This document shows, piece after piece, positions 8,141-20,571 of a DNA stretch of 33,182 bases; position 1 is the stretch's first letter; the number at the start of each line of letters is the position of its first letter. Source of the DNA: an uncultured Bacilli bacterium (GTDB lineage Bacteria > Bacillota_I > Bacilli_A > RFN20 > DUOF01); the NCBI GenBank assembly GCA_944363575.1, contig CALVUJ010000012.1:1-33182 (forward strand), in the 5' to 3' direction. A program made the translations under genes and the position numbers. The notes below the pieces were generated by a model that was not told where the DNA came from, made no database searches, and saw nothing but the letters and a program-made list of their open reading frames with translations.

Positions 8141-9307
8141 GTGGAAAGATACAGGGTTGCTATCATAGGTGGAGGATGCTCAGGATTGTTCCTAGCAAGT
8201 TTATTAAATAAAGAGAAACTTGATGTTTTTATTTATGAAAAAAATAATAAGTTAGGAAAAAAGATTTTAGCAAGTGGTAATGGCAAATGCAACTTTACAA
8301 ATGTTAAGCAACTAGAAAATAAATACAATAATCAATTCGCTAATGAAGTCATAAAAAGATTTACTGTTGATACCACACTTTCCTTTTTTAAAAAATATGG
8401 GCTCGTTTTTAAAAGCGATGAATTAGGGCGATGTTATCCAGTTAGCGAGAATGCTAACAGTGTACTAGATTGCTTAAAAAGTAACTTGCTTGGATGCCAT
8501 ATCAAACTAGAAAGTGTTGTTAGCAAAATAGTAAAAAAAGGAAAAAAATATAGCGTAACAATTAATAATAAAGAAGAATTGTTTGATTATGTAGTTTGCA
8601 GCAGCGGAAGTGCGGCTTCTAATCTAGGCAGCTACAAAGCATATGATTATTTAAAAGATTTAAATGTTAAAATAGTAGAATTAAAACCATCTTTAACTCC
8701 AGTTCTAATTGAAGAAAATATAAAAAAATTAGAAGGCATTCGAGTAAAAGGGAAAGTTAGCTTAATAGATAGTAAAAATATTGTAGTTTATGAAGAGAAT
8801 GGAGAAATATTATTTAAAAAAGATGCTTTAAGTGGGATTGCTATTTTCAACATATCTAGTTATATAAATAGGAAGAAAGATAATTACAAAATACAATTAG
8901 ATTTAAGTGCAGGGATGAGCGAAAAAGAATTAATTAACTATTTTAAAAATAAAAAAGAAAAAGAATTATTTAAAGGTTTTTTAGATGATAAAATAGGCGA
9001 ATATATAATAGAAAATATAAAAGATAAAAAAATAGAAAACATAGCACAAGTAATCAAACATTTGAATTTTAAAGTAAAAGGAATGTATGAAATAAAAGAT
9101 GCTCAAGTTTGTGCGGGCGGTGTTTCTTTAGAAGAAATAAACGAAAACTTGGAATTATGCAAGTATCCAAATGTTTATGTGGCAGGAGAGTTATTGGATA
9201 TAGATGGAGTAAGTGGTGGATATAATATGCAATTTGCATGGTCTAGTGCTGGAATAATATATGAAGATATAGAAAGAAAAATAGGTGGAATAAATGGAGA
9301 AAAATAG
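8141..9307 (+). CDS. HI0933-family NAD(P)/FAD-dependent oxidoreductase
   Basis: Flavoprotein of the HI0933/YtfP/BaiN family. The physiological substrate in most members is unknown; BaiN has been linked to bile-acid reduction in a gut Clostridium, which cannot be assumed here. It has 388 residues from GTG 8141, close to the family's usual 400. VAIIGGGCSGLFLA is the FAD-binding dinucleotide fold, followed by GKKILASGNGKCNFTN, the family signature. The C-terminus has CAGGVSLEEI and AGELLDIDGVSGGYNMQFAWSSG-like residues (AWSSAG). GTG 8141 is preferred over GTG 8132 because GAGGTG ends 6 bases before it. The next gene starts inside its last codons (14-base overlap), indicating coupled translation. 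Confidence 0.88.
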   Translation: MERYRVAIIGGGCSGLFLASLLNKEKLDVFIYEKNNKLGKKILASGNGKCNFTNVKQLENKYNNQFANEVIKRFTVDTTLSFFKKYGLVFKSDELGRCYPVSENANSVLDCLKSNLLGCHIKLESVVSKIVKKGKKYSVTINNKEELFDYVVCSSGSAASNLGSYKAYDYLKDLNVKIVELKPSLTPVLIEENIKKLEGIRVKGKVSLIDSKNIVVYEENGEILFKKDALSGIAIFNISSYINRKKDNYKIQLDLSAGMSEKELINYFKNKKEKELFKGFLDDKIGEYIIENIKDKKIENIAQVIKHLNFKVKGMYEIKDAQVCAGGVSLEEINENLELCKYPNVYVAGELLDIDGVSGGYNMQFAWSSAGIIYEDIERKIGGINGEK

Positions 9308-10367
9308 CAAAAAAGGTAAATTGTTCTTTTATCTTATAAACTTATTAATAATCATAATAATTACAATAATGACAATTGATAAAATAATTGATGAACAAGG
9401 GGTAGATGTTTTTAAAAACATTAAAAATTTAAGTGCATTATCTATTGTTATTTTAACTTCACTCTTTTTTATAAATTATTATTTAGAAGGAATAGTAATT
9501 GCCCATGCTATGAATGAATATAATAAAGATTTCAAACCCCAGTATGGTTTTATTATTCAATGTGTTGGAGGACTTTTTTCAGCAATCACTCCATTAAAAA
9601 TTGGGTATCTCCCAAGTATAGGATATGCGTATTCTAGATTTAATGTCAAAGCAGAAGATGTTATAAAATCTATGGCTAAAACTACGTTCAGCTATCAAAT
9701 CTTGTGTTTAATTGTAAGTATAATATCAATAATTGTTTGTACCTGTAATGAAATAAAGATAGAAATAGGGGATACTAATCTGGACTTAAAGTATGTAGCT
9801 ATAATTGGATTACTATACAATATAGTACTAGTGATGGGTTATTTTATTTTAGTATTAGCACCTTTTCTACATGAATTTATTTTAAAAATAGGTGCCTGGT
9901 TTTTATTCAAATTCAAAAAAATCGATGATAAAGAAACTTATTTAAGTTATCAAAGAAAAAAAGCTGAATTAATGAGAAACGAATTAAAAAAATTTTTTAA
10001 AAATATAAAAGAAATAATGATTATTTTTATTCTTTATACGATAAAATTCCTTGTTTTTCAAGGATTACCATATATTGTGTATTTATTAGTAACAAACAAT
10101 TCTTTTTCAATAAACTTATGGTTATACACAATAATTTTAAATAATTTAATGTCTTATATTACTAATTTAATACCTATTCCTGGGGCAAGTGGGGCAGCAG
10201 AATTAGTATTCATAGCCGTTTTTTCACTAGTGTACACTCCAACAAGTGTTTTAACCAGTGTAATGCTAGTATGGAGAATGTTCAGTTATTTTATCAATAT
10301 CATTGTAGGTTTTATAGTATTTGTAATTTTATTAAATGCTAAAAAGAAAAAAGAGGTTACTCAATAA
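9294..10367 (+). CDS. LPG-synthase-TM / UPF0104 family integral membrane protein
   Basis: It has 357 residues and roughly eight membrane segments. It matches the flippase-like N-terminal part of MprF (YbhN/UPF0104 family): a cytoplasmic charged loop near residues 205-240 and the late motif [15 protein letters not shown], equivalent to the PTPGGxGxxE signature. There is no C-terminal aminoacyl-transferase domain, so it is not a full lysyl-phosphatidylglycerol synthase. It may move lipids between leaflets. It overlaps the flavoprotein by 14 bases and is convergent with clpP, sharing 11 bases at the 3' ends. Confidence 0.8.
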   Translation: MEKNSKKGKLFFYLINLLIIIIITIMTIDKIIDEQGVDVFKNIKNLSALSIVILTSLFFINYYLEGIVIAHAMNEYNKDFKPQYGFIIQCVGGLFSAITPLKIGYLPSIGYAYSRFNVKAEDVIKSMAKTTFSYQILCLIVSIISIIVCTCNEIKIEIGDTNLDLKYVAIIGLLYNIVLVMGYFILVLAPFLHEFILKIGAWFLFKFKKIDDKETYLSYQRKKAELMRNELKKFFKNIKEIMIIFILYTIKFLVFQGLPYIVYLLVTNNSFSINLWLYTIILNNLMSYITNLIPIPGASGAAELVFIAVFSLVYTPTSVLTSVMLVWRMFSYFINIIVGFIVFVILLNAKKKKEVTQ

Positions 10368-10932
10368 CTTTATCAATTAAACCATATTCAATTGCGTTAA
10401 CAGGATCCATGAAATTGTCTCTTTCAGTATCTCTTTCTATTTCTTCAAGCGAACGACCAGTATTGCTAGCTAGAATAGTATTAAGTTTCTTTTTTACTTT
10501 TAATAAACGATTAGCCATAATGTAGATATCAGTAGCTTGCCCTTGCCCTCCTCCTAAAGGTTGGTGAATCATTATTTCACTATTAGGAAGAGCATATCTT
10601 TTTCCTTTTTTACCTCCAGCAAGAATAAAAGCAGCCATGCTGGCACACATACCAACACAAATAGTAGAAACATCGCATTTAATAAAATTCATTGTATCAT
10701 AAATAGCCATTCCAGCAGTAATACTGCCACCTGGAGAGTTAATGTACAATGAAATATCTTTAGTAGCATCTTTAGAAGACAAATATAGTAACTGTGCAAC
10801 TACTAGTGCAGATGACGAATCATTTATTTCACTATTCAAAACAATAATTCTTTCATTTAATAATAAAGAAAAAATATCATAAGACCTTTCACCTTCTGAT
10901 GTTTTATAAGTAACGGTAGGAACAATATTCAT
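10357..10932 (-). CDS. clpP: ATP-dependent Clp protease proteolytic subunit
   Basis: Serine peptidase forming the 14-mer Clp chamber, fed by ClpX or ClpC. It has 191 residues, standard length without a long propeptide. The triad is Ser98 (GMCASMAA), His123 (EIMIHQP) and Asp172 (RDNFMDP), and INSPGGS forms the substrate-binding strand. AGGAGG lies just upstream of ATG 10932. No CtsR heptad tandem repeat is visible upstream; instead an AAATATT dyad (10953-10970) occurs. It is divergent from the Sel1-repeat gene. Confidence 0.97.
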   Translation of the reverse strand: MNIVPTVTYKTSEGERSYDIFSLLLNERIIVLNSEINDSSSALVVAQLLYLSSKDATKDISLYINSPGGSITAGMAIYDTMNFIKCDVSTICVGMCASMAAFILAGGKKGKRYALPNSEIMIHQPLGGGQGQATDIYIMANRLLKVKKKLNTILASNTGRSLEEIERDTERDNFMDPVNAIEYGLIDKVIE

Positions 10933-10952
10933 AAAAAAACCTCCTCTTTTAT

Positions 10953-10970
10953 AAATATTGGTAAATATTT
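10953..10970. promoter_or_regulatory. Inverted repeat upstream of clpP (possible operator)
   Basis: AAATATT-GGTA-AATATTT forms a perfect 7-base dyad with a 4-base centre, just upstream of the clpP ribosome site. AT-rich sequence makes chance dyads common, so the role is uncertain. Confidence 0.3.
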
Positions 10971-11014
10971 TTAAAATATACCTTTTTTTAGCAAAAAGGC
11001 CTTAAAAAAATTGG

Positions 11015-11043
11015 TTGAATAAATACTTACAATAGTTTAAAAT
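11015..11043 (+). promoter_or_regulatory. Promoter of the Sel1-repeat gene
   Basis: TTGAAT (11015-11020) and TAAAAT (11038-11043), spacing 17. Transcription would begin about 11050, ruling out the in-frame TTG at 11048 as the start. Confidence 0.75.
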
Positions 11044-11071
11044 ATAGTTGAGTCTTTGGAGGTTGTTATAC

Positions 11072-12832
11072 ATGGATAAAGAATTAAAAGATATATTGAA
11101 AGAAGCAAAGAAAGATAATACAGATGCTAAAATGAAGGTTGCTATAGAATATGAAAAGACCGAACAATATAAAGAAGCTTTTAGATGGTATTTAGAAGTT
11201 GCTGGCGAGGGAAATCCAGTTGCACAAATTAAAGTTGGCGATTATTATTTGGAAGGAAAAGGAGTAAAGCAAGATCATAGCAAGTCATATTTTTGGTATA
11301 TGAAAGCATCAACTTATAATAATCCAGAAGCACTTTCTAAACTAGCAAATTTATATAAAGAAGGAAAAGGCGTTGAAAAAGATGTAGATGAAGCATTTGC
11401 TCTATATATGAAAGCAGCTTCTTTAAACGATGATCAAGCACAATATAATCTAGGAGTTATGTATAAAGATGGTATAGCTACTAAAAAAGATGCTGATAAA
11501 GCATATTATTGGTTTAGTGAAGCAGCAAAGCAAGGGAATGAAAAAGCTCTTTTAAATTTAGGAATTTGTTATGGCCTAGGAATAGGGACTGAAATAAATG
11601 AAAGTAAAATGATAGAATGTTACTTAGAAGCTATGAGTAAAGGTAGTGTAACAGCATTATTTAATTTAGGAATGTGCTATGAAAGCGGATATGGTGTAAA
11701 GAAAGATATTGGTAAAGCTATTGAGTATTTTGAACTAGCAGGGCAAAAAGGTCATGGTAGAGCATTAGATGAATTGGGTAAAATATATGAAAACGAAGTA
11801 GGATTTAGAAAAAATAGAGGATTTTCAATTGATTGTTATAAGAGGGCTATTGCTAACGGAAATTTAGATAGTTCTATTCGTTTGGCTCAGATTTTTATTG
11901 AGAAAAAGGAAATTAAAAAAGCTATTGAGTGTTTGAATGCGGCGATTGATAGTGTGAATGTGCAATATTTTTTGGGTAAATTATATTATGATGGAATAGA
12001 AGTTAAACAAGATTATTGTAAAGCAGCTAAAATGTTTAGTTCATCGGCAAGTAATGGACATAGAGATGCACAATATTACATGGGATTGATTTTTTATCAT
12101 GGGTATGGTGTAGAAAAAAATGTAGAAAAAGCGATAGATTGTTTTAGAATAGCAGGAGAAAATAATAGCATTGATGCTTTACTGGCATTGGCTAGTATAT
12201 ATGAACAATCTGGCAATGTAGAAGCAAGAGAATTATTAGAAAAGGCTGCCTCATTAGGAAATGATGAAGCAATGTATCGTTTAGGGTATGGTTATGCTCA
12301 TGGAAAGTTTAAAGAAAAAGATGAAAAGAAATCTTTTGAATGGTACCAAAAAGCCGCTAATTTAGATAATGCACAAGCTCAGTGTAATTTAGGAATGTGT
12401 TATTTAAATGGAAAAGGAGTAAATAAAAACTTAGCTTTTGGTGAGTATTGGTTTGAAAGAGCAGCTAGTAATGGGTCATTAAATGCTTTGTTCAATTTAG
12501 GGTATTGTTTTGAAGTAGGAGTAGGCGTAGAAAAAAATAATTATTTTGCTGTTAAAAATTATTTAAAGGCTGCTAATAAAGGACATGTAGAGGCTTCTTT
12601 AGCGGTGGCGAGAATATATAGAAACGAATATAAGGATTATGAACAGGCAATTTTTTGGTATAACAAGGCTATTGGGAAAAAGAAAGATGAAGCATATATT
12701 AATTTAGCGGACATGTACATTAGTGGTGAAGGTGTAGTAGTTGATAAAACAAAGGCGAAAATGTTATTAGATTGCGTTGAAAATAAAGATAATTTAGATT
12801 ATTTGTTAGTAATGGGAAAAGTAGAAAAATAG
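11072..12832 (+). CDS. Sel1-like repeat protein
   Basis: It has 586 residues made almost entirely of about 15 Sel1-type TPR-like repeats of some 36 residues, with the recurrent pattern A..LG..Y..G.GV.KD...A..WY..AA..G. Clear units include AQYNLGVMYKDG, ALFNLGMCYESGYGV, AQYYMGLIFYHGYGV and AQCNLGMCYLNGKGV. Around residues 285-300 and 375-395 the repeats are shorter and degenerate. There is no signal peptide or membrane segment, so it is likely a cytoplasmic scaffold for protein contacts. The partner is unknown. ATG 11072 follows GGAGG; the longer reading from 11048 would overlap the transcription start. It is a single-gene transcript with its own terminator, divergent from clpP. Confidence 0.92.
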   Translation: MDKELKDILKEAKKDNTDAKMKVAIEYEKTEQYKEAFRWYLEVAGEGNPVAQIKVGDYYLEGKGVKQDHSKSYFWYMKASTYNNPEALSKLANLYKEGKGVEKDVDEAFALYMKAASLNDDQAQYNLGVMYKDGIATKKDADKAYYWFSEAAKQGNEKALLNLGICYGLGIGTEINESKMIECYLEAMSKGSVTALFNLGMCYESGYGVKKDIGKAIEYFELAGQKGHGRALDELGKIYENEVGFRKNRGFSIDCYKRAIANGNLDSSIRLAQIFIEKKEIKKAIECLNAAIDSVNVQYFLGKLYYDGIEVKQDYCKAAKMFSSSASNGHRDAQYYMGLIFYHGYGVEKNVEKAIDCFRIAGENNSIDALLALASIYEQSGNVEARELLEKAASLGNDEAMYRLGYGYAHGKFKEKDEKKSFEWYQKAANLDNAQAQCNLGMCYLNGKGVNKNLAFGEYWFERAASNGSLNALFNLGYCFEVGVGVEKNNYFAVKNYLKAANKGHVEASLAVARIYRNEYKDYEQAIFWYNKAIGKKKDEAYINLADMYISGEGVVVDKTKAKMLLDCVENKDNLDYLLVMGKVEK

Positions 12833-12858
12833 TAAAAAAAAGATTAAAAATGTAAGAT

Positions 12859-12886
12859 AGTCACTATAAGCAGTGACTTTTTTTTT
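12859..12886 (+). terminator. Intrinsic terminator after the Sel1-repeat gene
   Basis: AGTCACT pairs with AGTGACT around ATAAGC, followed by a long T-run. Confidence 0.9.
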
Positions 12887-12910
12887 GCGTTTATTTATAT
12901 ATTCAAATAA

Positions 12911-12939
12911 TTGACCATAAAATATTATTGAATTATAAT
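12911..12939 (+). promoter_or_regulatory. Strong promoter of the glycolytic operon
   Basis: TTGACC (12911-12916) and a perfect TATAAT (12934-12939) with 17-base spacing. No cggR-like repressor gene precedes gap, and I see no clear operator repeat. Confidence 0.88.
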
Positions 12940-12977
12940 TAAGGTGTGTTAAAAAATATTGAAGGAGGAATATTAAC

Positions 12978-14006
12978 ATGGCAATTAAAGTTGCAATTAA
13001 TGGATTTGGGAGAATAGGTAGATTAGCATTTAGAAGAGCAGTTGATACTGGTGAATTTGAGGTTGTAGCGATAAATGATTTATCAAGTGCAAAAAACTTA
13101 GCATATTTATTGAAGTATGATAGTGCTCAAAAAATATTTAAGGGACATACTATTGAAGCAGATGATAAAAATATTATTTTTGATGGAAGAAAGATTCCTG
13201 TAATTGGAGAAAAAGATCCACATAATATTAAATGGTCAGATTATGGAGTAGAGCTTGTTTTAGAGTGTACTGGTCGTTTTAAAGGTAAAGAAGATGCCGG
13301 TGTTCACATTAGTGTAGGTGGTGCTAAAGGTGTTGTTATTAGTGCTCCTGCTGATAAAGAAACGCCAACATTTGTTTATGGTGTAAATGATAATGAATTA
13401 ACAAAAGATATGAAAGTTATTTCAGGTGCTAGTTGTACTACTAACTGCTTAGCTCCTGTTATGAAAGTATTAGAAGATAAGTTTGGTGTTGAGGGTGGGT
13501 TCATGACTACTGTTCATGCATACACTAACGATCAAACAACATTAGATTTAGTAAAAGAAAAAGATTTTAGAAGAGGAAGAGCAAGTGCTTCAAATATCGT
13601 TCCTACTAGTTCAGGTGCTGCCAAAGCTTTGCATTTGGTTTTACCTTCTTTAAAAGGAAAAATGAGTGGAGGTGCACTAAGAGTACCTGTTATTGATGGC
13701 TCTTTAGTTGATTTATCTTTAACTTTAAAAACAAAAGTTACTAAAGAAATGATTAATGAAGCGATGAAAGAAGCTAGTGAAACAACATTAAAAGATGTTT
13801 TAGGGTATACTGAGGATTTAGTTGTTTCTAGTGATATTATTGGAATAACTAATGGATCATTGTTTGATGCTACTCAAACATTGGTTTTAGATTTACCTGA
13901 TGGGAAACAATTTGTTAAAGTTGTAGCTTGGTATGATAATGAATATTCTTATACATGTCAATATGTACGTTTGGCTAAAAAATTAGCAGAAGTTTTAGGC
14001 GTTTAA
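12978..14006 (+). CDS. gap: Glyceraldehyde-3-phosphate dehydrogenase
   Basis: Converts glyceraldehyde 3-phosphate, phosphate and NAD+ to 1,3-bisphosphoglycerate. It has 342 residues. INGFGRIGRLAFR is the NAD-binding start, Asp34 in AINDLS favours NAD over NADP, the catalytic Cys153 is in SGASCTTNCLAP, and His180 is in TTVHAYTNDQ. AAGGAGG precedes ATG. It is first gene of a five-gene lower glycolysis operon, 21 bases before pgk. Catabolic GapA type by sequence and context. Confidence 0.97.
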   Translation: MAIKVAINGFGRIGRLAFRRAVDTGEFEVVAINDLSSAKNLAYLLKYDSAQKIFKGHTIEADDKNIIFDGRKIPVIGEKDPHNIKWSDYGVELVLECTGRFKGKEDAGVHISVGGAKGVVISAPADKETPTFVYGVNDNELTKDMKVISGASCTTNCLAPVMKVLEDKFGVEGGFMTTVHAYTNDQTTLDLVKEKDFRRGRASASNIVPTSSGAAKALHLVLPSLKGKMSGGALRVPVIDGSLVDLSLTLKTKVTKEMINEAMKEASETTLKDVLGYTEDLVVSSDIIGITNGSLFDATQTLVLDLPDGKQFVKVVAWYDNEYSYTCQYVRLAKKLAEVLGV

Positions 14007-14027
14007 GATATTTGAAAGGAAAAAAGT

Positions 14028-15239
14028 ATGAAAAAAACAATTAGAGATTTAGATTTGTCAGGAAAAAATGTGCTTGTTAGAGTAGATTTTAATGTGCCTT
14101 TAAAAGATGGAGTAGTAAAGGATAACAATCGTATTAAAGAAGCTATTCCAACAATAAAATATTTAATGAATCAAGGTGCTAAAGTTGTTTTATGTTCGCA
14201 TTTAGGGAAAGTTGATCATAAAGATCCTGATAAGTGTGAAGCTGATAAAAAGAAAAATGATATGAAGTATGTTTTACCTGTTTTAGAAGAATTGTTGGGT
14301 AGTGAAGTATGTTATGTTGATGAGGTTTGTGGAAGTAAAGTTATTGATGCTTTGAATAATTTAAGCGATGGTGGAGTTATGCTTGTTCAAAACACGAGAT
14401 ATGAAAAAGGGGAAAGTAAGAATGATCCTGAGTTAGCTAAAGAAATGGCTAAAAATATTGATGTGTTTGTGATGGATGCTTTTGGTAGTGCTCATAGAGC
14501 TCATGCTTCAACATATGGAGTTCCTGAGCTATTAAATAACGAAGGTAAAGAAACAGCAATTGGCTTTTTAATGGAAAGAGAAATTGAAGCTTTAAGTAAG
14601 TGTGTGGAAGCAGATGAACATCCTTATGTTGCTGTTTTAGGTGGAGCTAAAGTTAGCGATAAGATAAAGGTTATTGAAGGTTTATTAGATAAAGCTGATA
14701 AGATTATTATAGGTGGAGCGATGGCGTATACTTTCTTAAAAGCTAAAGGGGTAGAAGTTGGTAAGTCTTTAGTGGAAGATGAGCAATTAGAGTTTGCTAG
14801 TAAGTGTTTAGAGAAAGGTAAAGATAAAATTATTTTACCTATTGACCATATTGTTTCTTTTGCTTTTGAGGGAGAAGAGTATATGCCTACAATTAATGAA
14901 AATATCCCTGATTTGTTTATTGGCTTAGACATAGGACCTAGAACAAGAGAATATTTTGCTAAAGAGTTAGCTAATGCGAAAATTGTTTTTTGGAATGGTC
15001 CAATGGGAGTGTTTGAAAATCCTTCGTTTGCTGAGGGTACTAAGAGTGTGTGTGAAAGCATTGCTAAGTTAGAGAAAGCTTTTAGTGTTATTGGTGGAGG
15101 AGATAGTGCTTCAGCAGCAAAAGAGTTAGGTTATAAAGAGAGGTTTAGTCATGTATCAACTGGTGGAGGAGCTTCTTTAGAAATGATTGAAAATAATGGA
15201 AGTTTACCAGGAATAGATATTATTCAAAATAAAAAATAA
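14028..15239 (+). CDS. pgk: Phosphoglycerate kinase
   Basis: Transfers phosphate from 1,3-bisphosphoglycerate to ADP, a substrate-level ATP step. It has 403 residues, about normal. N-domain motifs are VLVRVDFNVPLKDG and LCSHLGK; the C-domain has VLGGAKVSDKI, the FWNGPMGVFE loop and GGGDSASA near the nucleotide site. It begins MKKTIRDLDLSGK after GAAAGG. It is 9 bases before tpiA. Confidence 0.97.
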   Translation: MKKTIRDLDLSGKNVLVRVDFNVPLKDGVVKDNNRIKEAIPTIKYLMNQGAKVVLCSHLGKVDHKDPDKCEADKKKNDMKYVLPVLEELLGSEVCYVDEVCGSKVIDALNNLSDGGVMLVQNTRYEKGESKNDPELAKEMAKNIDVFVMDAFGSAHRAHASTYGVPELLNNEGKETAIGFLMEREIEALSKCVEADEHPYVAVLGGAKVSDKIKVIEGLLDKADKIIIGGAMAYTFLKAKGVEVGKSLVEDEQLEFASKCLEKGKDKIILPIDHIVSFAFEGEEYMPTINENIPDLFIGLDIGPRTREYFAKELANAKIVFWNGPMGVFENPSFAEGTKSVCESIAKLEKAFSVIGGGDSASAAKELGYKERFSHVSTGGGASLEMIENNGSLPGIDIIQNKK

Positions 15240-15248
15240 GGAGAATAT

Positions 15249-16007
15249 ATGAAAAGGAAAATACTTGTAGGGAACTGGAAAATGAACAAAACAATTGCTG
15301 AAACAATTGATTTTGTAAATAAAGTAAATGAGAAAGCATTGAAAGTAAGAGAAGAAGAGTTAATTGTAGGGATTGCTCCTTCTTTCTTGTGTTTACCTGT
15401 TCTTAGAAAGTTGGCTAATGGAATTGTTTGCTTTGCTCAAAATGTTCATTTTGCAGATAATGGGGCTTATACAGGAGAAATTAGTCCTTTGATGTTACAA
15501 GAAATAGGGGTTAATGCTTCTTTAGTAGGACATAGTGAAAGAAGACAATATTTTAATGAGACAAATGAAACTTGTAATAAAAAATTGAAAACTTTAGAAA
15601 AATATAATTTTAATGGATTATATTGTGTAGGTGAAACATTAAAAGAATATGAGGAAGGTTTAACGAAAGAAGTTATTAAAAAACAAGTTTTAGAAGGAAT
15701 TGAAGGATTATCAGTAGAATATATCTCGAGGCTTACTATAGCATATGAACCTGTTTGGTCAATAGGAACTGGTAAGAATGCTAGTAAAGAGATTGCTAGT
15801 GAAATATGTTGGTATATTAGTGAAGTTATTAGTGAAAAATATGGTAAAGAAGTGGGAGATTTAGTCTATGTTTTATATGGAGGTTCAGTAAAGCCTGAAA
15901 ATATTAAAGATTATGTTAATGATAGTAATATTGATGGTGCTTTAGTAGGTGGAGCTTCTTTAAAAGCAGAGTCTTTTCTTCAAATGATTGATAATTTATT
16001 AGAATAG
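15249..16007 (+). CDS. tpiA: Triosephosphate isomerase
   Basis: Interconverts dihydroxyacetone phosphate and glyceraldehyde 3-phosphate. It has 252 residues. Catalytic Lys11 (GNWKMNK), His95 (GHSERRQ) and Glu167 (AYEPVWSIGTG) are present, as is the phosphate-binding LYGGSVKPEN. The AAGGAGA ribosome site overlaps the pgk stop. It is third in the operon. Confidence 0.97.
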   Translation: MKRKILVGNWKMNKTIAETIDFVNKVNEKALKVREEELIVGIAPSFLCLPVLRKLANGIVCFAQNVHFADNGAYTGEISPLMLQEIGVNASLVGHSERRQYFNETNETCNKKLKTLEKYNFNGLYCVGETLKEYEEGLTKEVIKKQVLEGIEGLSVEYISRLTIAYEPVWSIGTGKNASKEIASEICWYISEVISEKYGKEVGDLVYVLYGGSVKPENIKDYVNDSNIDGALVGGASLKAESFLQMIDNLLE

Positions 16008-16025
16008 TTAAAGGCAGGTGAGAGT

Positions 16026-18883
<2,858 letters not shown>

Positions 18884-20479
18884 TTATTTAAATAAGTTTT
18901 TAATCTTTTTAAAAATAGAAGAAAAGAAAGTTTTAATGGCCGTTTTAATTTTATTAAATAAATTTTTTAGAATGGTTTTAAAACTTTTTTTGTTATTAGT
19001 AACATTAGTAGGTGTCGTTTCACGATAATCATTTATTTCTACTTGAGTTTGAATAATTATCTTTTCTCCATTTTCATATTCATAACTTAATTCAATTAAA
19101 TAATTTCCATTTTTATTTTTATTAGGAGTGTATTCATCAGTAAGAATAGTTGTTTTTAATAAACTAGTTTTATTTACATTATTAGTTTCTTCAATTATAT
19201 TAATTAGTTGTTCTATTGGTATTTGTAGGGAATTATCAAGTCCAATAAATTTCTTACTTATATAAAAGATGGGACTAGTAATATCTTTTACTTGTATATT
19301 AATGATAAAAGGATGTGATTCGTTATTGTTTTTGTCAAGAGCAGTAAAGGTTAGGGTGTATAGTCCTGTTTTAAAGTAGTTTTGGGAGTAAGTATCTTCT
19401 TTTAAAATAATTGTAGGAGATTTGTCTATATTATCATTAGCGATTAGTTGGTTTTTAATGTTTTCAATATCTAGTTTATTTTTATTAGATATAGAGTAAT
19501 TTTTTTCTCCATCAATTATAGGAGAGATATCGTCGTAAGTGGTTACTTTTACGGTAAAAGGTTCACTTTCATTATTAGAATTATCGTTTACTTTAAAGGT
19601 AATAGTGTAAGAACCTTCTTTTTGTTCGTTGGAAGTGAAGTTGTCCTCAAGAAGTTGAAGGTTAGATGAAAGGTTATGATCATAATTATCAATGATAATT
19701 AATGTTTGCTTAATTTGAGTAATAGTTAAAGGGTTAGACATGTAACTAGTAAGGGCTTCTTCTCCTTGAATGGTAGGCTTCGTGTTATCTACGACTTTAA
19801 TAGTTATTTCTAGGTATGAAGTATTATCACTGTTATCAGTAGCACTAAAAATGATAGGGTATTCTCCTAAAAGATGATTATTATTTTTGTAGTTATTTTC
19901 ATGGATTTTTACTTCTACTTTTCCATCTACTTCATCATAAGCTATTATTTTATTTTTTAATACATTAGCATTTAATATATAATCAACAGAAACAATTATT
20001 AGGGGATTTAAATCCTGGCTTACTAAAATAGGTGGGGCATTATCTAATGATAAGTAAGTGCTACTTATGGTGTAATCACCAGTTGAAGCGAAATCTATCG
20101 GGGTATTGAAAGTTTCTAGTGCTTTATTGTAGATATATTCACTATTGTTTAAGGGGTTAGAAGTATAGTAAAAAGAGATTATGTTATTGCTTAAGATATT
20201 TTGAGTAATTGTAAAACTAGGCGATGACTTATTAATGTTGGAACATGTTTCTTCATTATTTATATAAGTTTCTTGATGATAATAGTTAATAGTGGTAGAT
20301 AAGGTGTCACTGGTGTTTGTTTCTTTTGTTACTTTATACCAATAAAAAGGGACAGTAACTTCATAACTTTTATCTTGTTGTTTAAGAATACAAGTTCCTG
20401 TTTCAAGAGCTTTAGTGTTCATAGATTTTAATAATAGTGTTAGTAGTAAAATGCTAAAAAAATAAAAGTATTTTTTCAT
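18884..20479 (-). CDS. Secreted Ig-like-repeat protein with a basic amphipathic tail
   Basis: It has 531 residues. The N-terminus MKKYFYFFSILLLTLLL is a signal peptide or uncleaved anchor. Residues about 140-480 hold roughly four 80-90-residue units resembling DUF5011/HYR-type bacterial Ig-like domains: each ends in Y.I.F...D..NN.S..F.I.I.V.D...P.I. Asn, Ser and Thr are abundant. There is no LPXTG motif. The last 35 residues are unusual: KKSFKTILKNLFNKIKTAIK and then FFSSIFKKIKNLFK, a Lys/Phe/Ile-rich amphipathic helix with no acidic residue. That tail could bind anionic lipid or teichoic acid, or be membrane-active; this is inference. AAAGGAAG precedes ATG. The gene is convergent with eno and divergent from the DedA gene. 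Confidence 0.82.
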   Translation of the reverse strand: MKKYFYFFSILLLTLLLKSMNTKALETGTCILKQQDKSYEVTVPFYWYKVTKETNTSDTLSTTINYYHQETYINNEETCSNINKSSPSFTITQNILSNNIISFYYTSNPLNNSEYIYNKALETFNTPIDFASTGDYTISSTYLSLDNAPPILVSQDLNPLIIVSVDYILNANVLKNKIIAYDEVDGKVEVKIHENNYKNNNHLLGEYPIIFSATDNSDNTSYLEITIKVVDNTKPTIQGEEALTSYMSNPLTITQIKQTLIIIDNYDHNLSSNLQLLEDNFTSNEQKEGSYTITFKVNDNSNNESEPFTVKVTTYDDISPIIDGEKNYSISNKNKLDIENIKNQLIANDNIDKSPTIILKEDTYSQNYFKTGLYTLTFTALDKNNNESHPFIINIQVKDITSPIFYISKKFIGLDNSLQIPIEQLINIIEETNNVNKTSLLKTTILTDEYTPNKNKNGNYLIELSYEYENGEKIIIQTQVEINDYRETTPTNVTNNKKSFKTILKNLFNKIKTAIKTFFSSIFKKIKNLFK

Positions 20480-20571
20480 TATAATCTTCCTTTCATTAAT
20501 ATCTATACGATTCTTTTTTTATTTGTAACGATAAAAAAGATAGTTAGTTCATATAATTGAATGGTGATAGT

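Noticed and set aside
8141-9307. Assigning BaiN bile-acid function to the flavoprotein
   Set aside because: The family is broad and no other bai genes are present; only the family can be supported.
20552-20557. TATAAT before the DedA gene as a full promoter
   Set aside because: No -35 at suitable distance, and transcription would begin inside the ribosome site. It may be chance in AT-rich DNA.
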